Made by a program: the position numbers and the translations under genes. From positions 1-5,382 of the forward strand of contig DNDT01000163.1 in assembly GCA_003487525.1 (NCBI GenBank): DNA of 5,382 bases, written 5' to 3'. Position 1 is the stretch's first letter; every line of letters begins with the position of its first letter. This document shows positions 1 to 5,382 of the stretch, piece after piece. The notes beneath the pieces are model-generated. The model worked only from the letters and a program-made list of their open reading frames with translations, ran no database searches and was not told the DNA's origin. Source of the stretch: Flavobacteriales bacterium. Lineage in GTDB: Bacteria > Bacteroidota > Bacteroidia > Flavobacteriales_E > Vicingaceae.

Positions 1-152
1 CGCTCCCGCTCCAGGTCCATGGAATCCATGGCACGGTCCTGAATGGATTCGTTTTCACGAAAAACGCCGGCTTCCTGAAGGAGTTTATCCACCAGGGTGG
101 TTTTGCCGTGATCGACGTGGGCAATGATTGCGACGTTTCTGATGGATTTCAT
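1..152 (-). CDS. typA: Translational GTPase TypA/BipA, N-terminal fragment (runs off left edge)
   Basis: This is the start of a ribosome-associated translational GTPase; 50 codons plus two bases are visible and the rest lies beyond position 1. The fragment begins [20 protein letters not shown]. Residues 11-18 (AHVDHGKT) form the G1/P-loop, and residues 43-50 (DSMDLERE) begin the segment that leads into switch I (ERERGITI in the family). '[15 protein letters not shown]' followed by 'FRENE' fits TypA/BipA; the related LepA usually has 'AHIDHGKSTLADRLL'. In other bacteria TypA binds the ribosome and supports 50S assembly, low-temperature growth and stress responses. The ATG lies 4 bases past the stop of the upstream helicase and has no Shine-Dalgarno sequence, so it is probably co-transcribed and perhaps translationally coupled. 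The family assignment is firm although only the N-terminus is visible. Confidence 0.93.
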   Translation of the reverse strand, partial: MKSIRNVAIIAHVDHGKTTLVDKLLQEAGVFRENESIQDRAMDSMDLERE

Positions 153-156
153 ATAC

Positions 157-1752
157 TTACTTGCTATGGTGTCTGTTTACGCGCAGTGCACGCCCTTTAA
201 ATTGTTTGTTTTTGAATTTATCCGCAATGGTTTTGCTGTGTTTCTTGTCCACCTCAAAATAGGAGTGCAAACGATCGACCGATACCATTCCGACATACTG
301 TTTTGGAATTCCCGATTGCTGGCAAATGAAATCTTCCAATTCCGGTTTTCCCATCCTGTCTTTTTTGCCCAGGTTGATAAAAAACCGATCGCCTTTGAAG
401 TTCTTTAGGACCATTTTCTCCTTGGTACTGTGCCTTACATTGAGGTCTTCGTTGTTCTGATCCAAATACTTTTTAAGCTCTTTGGAAATCATTTTTTTTA
501 TGAGCACGTCCTTGTCGATACCGTCAAAGACCTGCTTTATTTCGTCAAAAAGCTCGCGTGAAACATCGCTGTTTACTTCAGCCTTAACCAGGTCATATGC
601 CCAGGTTTTTAATCTCAACTCCCTGATTTCTTCGAGTCCGGGAATTTTAACGGGTTTAAAATGAATTTTTAACTGGTGTTCCAGTTGTGCCATTTTGCGT
701 TGTTCAGCTTCGGTGGACAGCACCAGTGAAATTCCTTTTTTTCCGGCTCTTGCGGTCCGGCCGCTTCTGTGAGTATAATATTCCTTGTCATCCGGAAGTG
801 AATGATGAATCACGTGCGTGACATTGTCGATATCAAGTCCTCTTGCTGCCACATCGGTCGCGATCAGAAGTTTCAATGATTTGCGCTTGAATTTCAGCGT
901 TACGCGGTCTCGCTGTTGCTGAGAAAGATCACCGTGCAATGCTTCTGCTGCATAACCCCTGCCCAGTAAATCATCTGCAAGACGCTGGGTATCCATTCTT
1001 GTACGACAAAACACAATGCCATACATTTCCGGATACGCCTCGATAAAGCGTTCAATGGCCTTTGTTTTGTTTTCTCTTCTCAGGACCGTATACACGTGCT
1101 CAATGTTCTTGTTGACCTTTTCACCTTGATTTATCCGGATCTCGAATGGATTTTCCATGAAATTCCTGGTGATCTTTTTGATTTCGTCCGCCATGGTGGC
1201 TGACAACAGCCAAATGCGTTTTTCCTTGGGCGTGTAGGAAAGAATGTTGTAAATATCTTCCTTGAAACCCATGTTCAGCATTTCATCTGCTTCGTCCAGC
1301 ACAAGGCGTTTGATCTGGTCCAGCTTCAGGACTTTTCTTTCGAGCAGATCTATGAGCCTGCCGGGTGTCGCGACAAGAATGTGCGGGGTATTTTTCCGGA
1401 TGTTTTTTATTTGTTCACTCACATTGGTTCCTCCGTACACGCTCTCAACGACAAGTTTTCTACCCGGACTGATGATGCTCCTGAAATCAGCCGCAATTTG
1501 CTGAGCTAGCTCCCTGGTGGGAGCAACTACAATGCTTTGGGTAAATTGTATCTCATCATCGGTCAGTTCAATGATGGGAATTCCAAAGGCCAGTGTTTTT
1601 CCTGTTCCTGTCTGGGCAAGTCCGATCATGTCGCGATCGTCCTGCATCAGCACGGGAATTGCTTGCTTTTGAATTTCTGTAGGTACGGTAATGGACGATT
1701 TTTCCAATAGCTCAACCACTTCGGTTGAGACACCAAGTTCTTTAAATGACAT
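157..1752 (-). CDS. DEAD-box RNA helicase with C-terminal DbpA-type RNA-binding domain (DeaD/CsdA-like)
   Basis: This is an ATP-dependent RNA helicase of 531 residues with every DEAD-box motif intact. The Q-motif region is residues 3-28 (F3, Q28), motif I AQTGTGKT 46-53, Ia PTRELAQQ 78-85, Ib TPGR 129-132, II DEAD 153-156, III SAT 184-186, IV VFCRT 247-251, [11 protein letters not shown] 298-307 and [12 protein letters not shown] 328-337. A helical stretch (about 365-450) fits the dimerisation region described for CsdA. Residues 453-531 resemble the DbpA RNA-binding domain, which in DbpA/YxiN recognises 23S rRNA. There is no long Gly/Arg tail, so the protein is shorter than E. coli CsdA and longer than DbpA. 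I chose the ATG at 1752 (MSFKELGV) because the Q motif begins there; an in-frame GTG at 1797 would add 15 residues unlike the family. Likely role: ribosome assembly or mRNA remodelling, possibly cold-induced. It is cotranscribed with typA. DeaD, CshA or DbpA orthology is not settled. Confidence 0.95.
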   Translation of the reverse strand: MSFKELGVSTEVVELLEKSSITVPTEIQKQAIPVLMQDDRDMIGLAQTGTGKTLAFGIPIIELTDDEIQFTQSIVVAPTRELAQQIAADFRSIISPGRKLVVESVYGGTNVSEQIKNIRKNTPHILVATPGRLIDLLERKVLKLDQIKRLVLDEADEMLNMGFKEDIYNILSYTPKEKRIWLLSATMADEIKKITRNFMENPFEIRINQGEKVNKNIEHVYTVLRRENKTKAIERFIEAYPEMYGIVFCRTRMDTQRLADDLLGRGYAAEALHGDLSQQQRDRVTLKFKRKSLKLLIATDVAARGLDIDNVTHVIHHSLPDDKEYYTHRSGRTARAGKKGISLVLSTEAEQRKMAQLEHQLKIHFKPVKIPGLEEIRELRLKTWAYDLVKAEVNSDVSRELFDEIKQVFDGIDKDVLIKKMISKELKKYLDQNNEDLNVRHSTKEKMVLKNFKGDRFFINLGKKDRMGKPELEDFICQQSGIPKQYVGMVSVDRLHSYFEVDKKHSKTIADKFKNKQFKGRALRVNRHHSK

Positions 1753-1759
1753 ATGTTTA

Positions 1760-1820
1760 CTATTTAGGCAGGTCGCGGTTTGTAGGCTGATTTTCACTTA
1801 TCATATAGACCTGCCCTCCT
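1760..1820 (-). promoter_or_regulatory. Candidate leader: AGGAGGG plus 14-codon upstream ORF before the helicase
   Basis: In the helicase 5' leader, AGGAGGG (1814-1820) stands 9 bases before an ATG at 1804. That ATG opens a 14-codon ORF, MISENQPTNRDLPK, ending in TAG at 1760-1762, 7 bases before the helicase ATG. A strong Shine-Dalgarno sequence is uncommon in Bacteroidota and it does not sit at a useful distance from the helicase ATG. It could drive a leader peptide whose translation feeds re-initiation at the helicase, or it could be chance. The alternative is that it serves the in-frame GTG at 1797, but the spacing there (16-17 bases) is too long. This is inference from spacing only. Confidence 0.25.
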
Positions 1821-1832
1821 CGAAATGCGCCG

Positions 1833-1840
1833 CGAAGTTA
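1833..1840 (-). promoter_or_regulatory. Candidate Bacteroidota-type -7 promoter element for helicase-typA
   Basis: On the minus strand TAACTTCG fits the Bacteroidota -7 consensus TAnnTTTG with one mismatch, and it is followed by GCGGC. About 19 bases upstream there is only TTTA, a partial match to the -33 TTTG. Transcription would start near 1826, giving a leader of roughly 75 bases that contains the AGGAGGG and the small upstream ORF. It is the best candidate I see for the helicase-typA unit, but a single element match is weak evidence. Confidence 0.35.
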
Positions 1841-1848
1841 GCCCTTTT

Positions 1849-1876
1849 TTGACAGTAAATGACTTAATCTTAAAAT
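1849..1876 (+). promoter_or_regulatory. Candidate promoter for the small outer-membrane protein gene
   Basis: TTGACA (1849-1854) is followed 16 bases later by TAAAAT (1871-1876), a near-consensus general sigma-70-type pair. The start codon is 34 bases past it. The same stretch also gives TTTTTTG followed by a poor match to TAnnTTTG, which is what a Bacteroidota housekeeping sigma would be expected to read. It lies within about 10 bases of the opposing helicase promoter candidate, so the two directions could compete. Confidence 0.3.
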
Positions 1877-1910
1877 TTACCTAGATTCACACATTATTAA
1901 TCGACTCTAA

Positions 1911-2432
1911 ATGAATAAAATACCATCTGTTGTATTTCTTATTACATTTTGGTTCCTTTTAGGCAAAAACCTTCACGCTCAATACAAAAACAGCATTTCA
2001 TTGGGCGTGTGCAATGAAAGATACCATGCGGCGAGTGGCAGTCACGCGCGTCTGTATCTAAATTTCACGGACAACTTTCGATTCAATGTCGAATTCACGC
2101 GATTTTTTGACGTAAGTCAAAAAAATGCAACGGTTACAAACACATATCTGACCAGGGAGATAAATACCAATATTCAATACGAAATCCTGTTCGGCGAACA
2201 TTTTGGTTTTTATCCGATTCTCGGGTTCAATTACACCTTCGGAAGAGAAGAAGTCAATGACAAGGGTGTAATTACCGAAAAATTCAAGGAAGAGCTCGGT
2301 TTGAACTTTGGTGGTGGTTTCTCTTATCGCATAGGACGGTTTACGCCATATTTAGAATCCAGAGGTGTAGTGTCAAACAACGCCTTTGTCATCCATTCAT
2401 TCGGACTACAGTACTCTTTTGGAAAACGTTAG
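1911..2432 (+). CDS. Small exported outer-membrane beta-barrel-like protein, function unknown
   Basis: The product has 173 residues. Residues 1-23 form a signal peptide: basic start MNK, hydrophobic core 6-18, and cleavage most likely after LHA23 before Q24, a very common arrangement in Bacteroidota. The mature part of about 150 residues has repeated amphipathic strand patterns, for example ARLYLNFTDNFRFNVEF (46-62), then HFGFYPILGFNYTFG, a Gly-rich GGGFSYRIG stretch, and a final strand FGLQYSFGKR. Alternating aromatics and a last strand with aromatics near the C-terminus suggest a small 8-stranded barrel like other Bacteroidota 'outer membrane beta-barrel' proteins. The ATG follows CTCTAA with no Shine-Dalgarno sequence, normal for this phylum. 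It is a single gene, divergent from the helicase and convergent with the beta-helix gene. I recognise no specific family or ligand; a periplasmic beta-rich protein is the alternative. Confidence 0.75.
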   Translation: MNKIPSVVFLITFWFLLGKNLHAQYKNSISLGVCNERYHAASGSHARLYLNFTDNFRFNVEFTRFFDVSQKNATVTNTYLTREINTNIQYEILFGEHFGFYPILGFNYTFGREEVNDKGVITEKFKEELGLNFGGGFSYRIGRFTPYLESRGVVSNNAFVIHSFGLQYSFGKR

Positions 2433-2457
2433 CGCAGTAACCGGATTCTGCTTTTAA

Positions 2458-4830
2458 TTATTTAACAATCAACCGAATGCTGTTGACCGGATTTCTGTCT
2501 TCAAACACACTCACCAGATAGATTCCCCTGGGCAGTCCGGCCAAATCCATCCTGTATTTATCAGAAACACCAGTAAATTTCCTGGCCAGCACTTTGGTAC
2601 CGAGCAGGTTCGATACGTTGACTTCATAACTGGCATTCGATCTGAATGAACCCTCCACGGTAATGATTCCGCTTGCCGGATTCGGGTAAATCAGAAAACG
2701 TGGTGAGTTTGAATCGGAAGTACTGATTCCTGTAGTAACCGTTAATTCTACATAGGAGCTGTCGGAATTCGGATCATTGCAAGGACCGGATGAGTGCAAA
2801 CTGACTGAAATTACATCTCCGTTTGCAAAATCTGTTCCGGCAATTCCGGTAAATGTACTGCCCGTATTCGCAATCGAAGAACCATTTACAAACCAATTGA
2901 AGACAGGGTTGCTTCCACCCCCTTTGTATAAAGCGGTAAATGTGACCGATGTTCCGTTAACTGCTACATTTCCCGGAGGGCCGGAAATGGATACTTCCGT
3001 TGCCACTGTGTCTCCGCAAACTTCCAAGGCTCCAAGATCCGTGTTGACACCCATGGTCCTTTTTGCATACCGCAGGTCTGTTGTTATCGCAGATAAATCC
3101 GGTGTCTGCCCTGTGTTGTAGAATGAACTGTCTCCCTTATCAATGGCCGGACTTCCAGCGATCAACTCAAAATCATCGTTTACAGGGTCAATAAAAATAT
3201 TGCCTGAAACTACGGTCGGCGGAACCAAACCGGTAACATAATAATCGGTACCGATGATGACCCTGAACAAGGCCGTCGCCGCCATTGCCTGAGGCGCATC
3301 TACATCGGCTTCTCCGTTTGAGGTATTGCCACTTACGATGGAATTTCTGAGTTTGGAATTGCCCGCACCGTCGTCAAAGGCACCACCACCGCTCGAGTCA
3401 GCGTAATTCTTCGTAATGGTCCCATTGGTGACAATCGGACTGCACGGACTGGAATTGCTGCTTGCACTGTAGATTCCTCCTCCAAGAGAGCCGGCTGAAT
3501 TATTGGTTACCAGGATGTTTGTAAGAATTGGATTGGAGTTTCTGCGGTTGTAGATGGCCCCGCCGTTTCGATCTGCTGTGTTCCCATCAAATATGGTGTT
3601 TGTCACCTTGGGAGAACAGTCCGTGTAATTGAACATGGCACCACCATCCTGACCTGCATAATTATCGAGGAATAAAACGTCCTCCAACACAGGGCTGCTT
3701 TTCCAGTTCTGAATGGCACCTCCGTCGGCATACGTTTCATTTCCAAAAAAGGAAGAGTATTTAAGAACTACGTGACTACCGCCATCATTCTCCATGGCAC
3801 CACCCCCATCTTCAGCCAAATTGTCAAGAAAATAAACCTCATTCAGTTGAGCAATGCTGTTGTCATTGTACATTCCACCTCCCTGATTCAGGGTGTAATT
3901 GTTAAAAAACAATACATCAGAGAGCACGGGGTTGCTTCCAATGTTATAAATTCCTGCGCCACCGTCTCCTATATATGTTTCATTTATTGAAAACTGCGAA
4001 GCTGAAATAATGGGGTTGCTGTTTTCATTTCTCATTGCTCCCCCACCCTGTGCGTTGTAGACGCTGTTGGAATAGAAGAAGACATTGGTAATCGTCGGAC
4101 TGCAATTGTCGTTCCTCATTCCTCCACCCCCGAAATTATTGGGGTCCGTCCCCCAGATTTTATTTGAGGTAAATGTCGAATTTTCAACTTTCAATGCACT
4201 GCCCGTTTTATTGTTCATACCGGCCCCACCAGACAATGCCAGATTCAAGAACACCTGGCAGTTGTTCACTAACAATGTGCTGTTCACTGTAGTAATCCCC
4301 CCTCCGAAATTTCGCCCCAAACTCACCGAATTTATGACGTTGCTGGTTGCTGTATCTGCATTTCCTCCATAGATGTTCAATCCGTCCAATACGGTCAGGG
4401 ACGAATTATTTACAGCCACAACCACGTGATAACAGTTATCTGTACTGTCTCCGGGCATTCCAAGATCGCCGCTTAAAACAGTGAGATTTACTGTATGAAT
4501 GTCAATGGGATTCCTTTCATCAAGGAATAATTCGGTTCCCACAAATCCACCGTAAATCAAAATTCCGTTTTTTATCAGGAAGGCTTTGTCTCTGGGATCA
4601 TTGCCGGCCCCTTGAATGGAAGTGGGATAATAAATTCCCTTTGCCACGAAGATGGAATCTCCGGATGATGCAGCCGTGATTGCCGGCTGCAAATCGTGAA
4701 AGGCATCGGCCCAGGTTTTTCCTGTTTGTGTACCGGTAGTTCCCTTGTTGACGAACCATTTATCCTGAGAACTGGCTGTTGACGCGCATAGCAACATCAA
4801 GGCGAAGACGATTGATCTGTAATTTTTCAT
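2458..4830 (-). CDS. Secreted right-handed beta-helix protein with choice-of-anchor Q segment and T9SS type A sorting domain
   Basis: This is a 790-residue exported protein, presumably surface-attached or released through the type IX secretion system. A signal peptide covers about residues 1-21 (cleavage near ASS/Q22). Residues 24-165 are the N-terminal cap typical of these proteins (WFVNKG, then TWADAFHDLQPAI). Residues 176-487 hold twelve coils marked by GG(G/A)-x-N turns. Residues about 541-604 (FIDPVNDDFELIAGSPAIDKGD to TDLGALEV) match the choice-of-anchor Q pattern. Residues about 610-700 look like an Ig/PKD-like beta-sandwich, with Cys605 and Cys684 at its edges. Residues 712-790 (FLIYPNPASG, then LPRGIYLVSV, ending RLIVK) are the T9SS type A sorting domain, normally removed on export. 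Beta-helix proteins of this kind act as adhesins or glycan-binding or glycan-cleaving proteins; I see no catalytic motif, so no activity is claimed. A TAnnTTTG-like TATCTTTA lies only 4 bases before the ATG, too close to be a confident promoter. Confidence 0.92.
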   Translation of the reverse strand: MKNYRSIVFALMLLCASTASSQDKWFVNKGTTGTQTGKTWADAFHDLQPAITAASSGDSIFVAKGIYYPTSIQGAGNDPRDKAFLIKNGILIYGGFVGTELFLDERNPIDIHTVNLTVLSGDLGMPGDSTDNCYHVVVAVNNSSLTVLDGLNIYGGNADTATSNVINSVSLGRNFGGGITTVNSTLLVNNCQVFLNLALSGGAGMNNKTGSALKVENSTFTSNKIWGTDPNNFGGGGMRNDNCSPTITNVFFYSNSVYNAQGGGAMRNENSNPIISASQFSINETYIGDGGAGIYNIGSNPVLSDVLFFNNYTLNQGGGMYNDNSIAQLNEVYFLDNLAEDGGGAMENDGGSHVVLKYSSFFGNETYADGGAIQNWKSSPVLEDVLFLDNYAGQDGGAMFNYTDCSPKVTNTIFDGNTADRNGGAIYNRRNSNPILTNILVTNNSAGSLGGGIYSASSNSSPCSPIVTNGTITKNYADSSGGGAFDDGAGNSKLRNSIVSGNTSNGEADVDAPQAMAATALFRVIIGTDYYVTGLVPPTVVSGNIFIDPVNDDFELIAGSPAIDKGDSSFYNTGQTPDLSAITTDLRYAKRTMGVNTDLGALEVCGDTVATEVSISGPPGNVAVNGTSVTFTALYKGGGSNPVFNWFVNGSSIANTGSTFTGIAGTDFANGDVISVSLHSSGPCNDPNSDSSYVELTVTTGISTSDSNSPRFLIYPNPASGIITVEGSFRSNASYEVNVSNLLGTKVLARKFTGVSDKYRMDLAGLPRGIYLVSVFEDRNPVNSIRLIVK
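3370..4305 (-). repeat. Twelve-coil beta-helix repeat region inside the secreted protein gene
   Basis: The encoded protein repeats a unit of roughly 'NSNPxLxNxxFxxNxAxxGGAMxN'. The hydrophobic residue after the glycines recurs at 179, 205, 238, 266, 294, 320, 346, 373, 399, 426, 453 and 485, so the steps are 26, 33, 28, 28, 26, 26, 27, 26, 27, 27 and 32 residues. In the DNA this is an imperfect period of about 78-84 bases, seen on the plus strand as recurring CC(A/T)CC blocks. The copies have diverged in base sequence, so this is a protein-level structural repeat rather than a recent tandem duplication. Confidence 0.85.
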
Positions 4831-4849
4831 ACCTTAAAGATAGGCAATG

Positions 4850-4914
4850 ACAGATTTTAACGACTCCTTTCTGAAGATATAATTATGTGTATTGGGCCTT
4901 AAAATTCTATCTGT
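4850..4914. repeat. Imperfect inverted repeat in the gap before the beta-helix gene
   Basis: ACAGATTTTAA (4850-4860) pairs with TTAAAATTCTATCTGT (4899-4914): ACAGAT with ATCTGT and TTTTAA with TTAAAA, with a 4-base bulge (TTCT) on one side and a 38-base loop. It is AT-rich and could arise by chance. It lies 20 bases upstream of the beta-helix gene start, where a regulator site or a leader structure could be. Confidence 0.2.
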
Positions 4915-4950
4915 GAAATTCTTTGAATGCTAAATGCAATTGACAGAGGG

Positions 4951-5382
4951 TTAAATTCTGGGCACAGGCAGAAGCAACTCCCAGTAGCCCACATCGATCC
5001 ACTTGTCAAACTTATGCCCCACTTCCCTGAAATGAGCTACCTTATGAAAACCTACTTTTTCGTGCAGTCTCACACTGGTTACATTGGGTAAGGATACGCC
5101 GGCGATGATTGAATGAATTCCCTTGTTTCTCAACTGATCAATAAGATTGATATAAAGATGGTACCCAATTCCTTTTGACGTGTATTCAGGGTTCATATAA
5201 ATGGAAGATTCGACCGTGTTTTTATATGCAATGCGATCTTTCCACGATTTGGCAAAGGCAAATCCCAATACCAAATCTCCCTGTACCGCCACTTGAAATG
5301 GAAACTCTTTGCTTATTCTGGCTATCTCGTTCTTAAAAAAATCGTCATCTTTATTTTCCAGGTCAAAGGTGACTACCGTATT
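4951..5382 (-). CDS. GNAT N-acetyltransferase, phosphinothricin acetyltransferase (Pat/Bar/MnaT) type, 5' end missing
   Basis: The reading frame stays open to the right edge, giving 143 codons that start NTVVTFDLEN; no start codon need be placed at the internal GTG at 5292. Compared with BAR as I recall it, about 30 N-terminal residues are outside the window. The family uses acetyl-CoA to acetylate small amines such as phosphinothricin, methionine sulfoximine or methionine. Visible hallmarks, numbered in the fragment: AYKNTVESSIYM 52-63, with Glu58 matching the BAR Glu88 position; the acetyl-CoA loop TSKGIG 68-73, with Thr where Arg/Gln is usual; LPNVTSVRLHEKVGF 98-112, with His107 matching BAR His137; and VGHKFDKWIDVGYW 121-134. 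These indicate a working cytoplasmic enzyme. The substrate cannot be told from sequence. The gene lies 120 bases upstream of the beta-helix gene on the same strand, with no visible functional link. Confidence 0.87.
   Translation of the reverse strand, partial: NTVVTFDLENKDDDFFKNEIARISKEFPFQVAVQGDLVLGFAFAKSWKDRIAYKNTVESSIYMNPEYTSKGIGYHLYINLIDQLRNKGIHSIIAGVSLPNVTSVRLHEKVGFHKVAHFREVGHKFDKWIDVGYWELLLPVPRI

Noticed and set aside
1753..1797. GTG at 1797 as start of the helicase, adding 15 residues
   Set aside because: The added residues do not look like the family, the Q motif begins at the ATG at 1752, and GTG is a less usual start.
2434..2455. Terminator-like GCAG(N10)CTGC followed by TTTT after the small outer-membrane gene
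   Set aside because: The stem is only 4 base pairs with a 10-base loop and a short T run, too weak to call; it may still contribute in the 25-base convergent gap.
3370..4305. CRISPR-like or satellite array from the repeated CCACC blocks
   Set aside because: The period of about 80 bases follows beta-helix coils in an open reading frame, the copies differ in sequence, and there is no repeat-spacer pattern.
2777..4372. Plus-strand ORFs of 72-114 codons inside the beta-helix gene, and similar ones inside the helicase gene
   Set aside because: They lie opposite clearly coding genes, show no domain or signal features, and are explained as shadows of the coding strand.
4780..4800. Lipoprotein signal at Cys15 of the beta-helix protein
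   Set aside because: The residues before the cysteine are Leu-Leu, without the Ala/Gly/Ser expected at -1 of a lipobox; a standard signal peptide fits better.
4878..4883. TATAAT on the plus strand as a promoter -10
   Set aside because: No plus-strand gene follows and the region is AT-rich, so it is probably chance.
5290..5292. GTG at 5292 as the start of the acetyltransferase
   Set aside because: The frame stays open upstream and the 30 codons before it align with the Pat/Bar N-terminal region (NTVVTF, EFPFQVA), so this GTG is an internal valine.

Overview
The window reads as chromosomal DNA from a free-living member of the Bacteroidota. The evidence is a secreted protein ending in a type IX secretion system (T9SS) type A sorting domain, a small outer-membrane-barrel-like protein whose signal peptide ends in the typical 'HAQ', start codons mostly without a Shine-Dalgarno sequence, and a TAnnTTTG-like promoter element. 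I cannot assign a genus. I see no mobile element, CRISPR array, tRNA or rRNA, and base composition looks even throughout.

Layout: (1) Positions 1-1752, minus strand: a two-gene unit of a DEAD-box RNA helicase with a C-terminal DbpA-type RNA-binding domain, followed after only 4 bases by typA/bipA, of which only the first 50 codons are in the window. Both families act on the ribosome, mainly on large-subunit assembly and growth in the cold. (2) Positions 1753-1910: a divergent control region holding candidate promoters for both directions and a 14-codon leader ORF with an AGGAGGG sequence ahead of the helicase. (3) Positions 1911-2432, plus strand: a small exported beta-barrel-like protein of unknown function. 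(4) Positions 2458-4830, minus strand, converging on (3) across 25 bases: a 790-residue secreted right-handed beta-helix protein with a choice-of-anchor Q segment, an Ig/PKD-like domain and a T9SS sorting domain. (5) Positions 4951-5382, minus strand: most of a GNAT acetyltransferase of the phosphinothricin acetyltransferase type, whose start lies beyond the right edge.

The helicase and typA plausibly work together in ribosome assembly. The other three genes show no obvious link to each other. Two encode envelope or secreted products and one a small-molecule acetyltransferase. I found no convincing new multi-gene system. The points most worth checking are the helicase-typA coupling, the leader ORF with its unusual Shine-Dalgarno sequence, and the regular beta-helix of the secreted protein.
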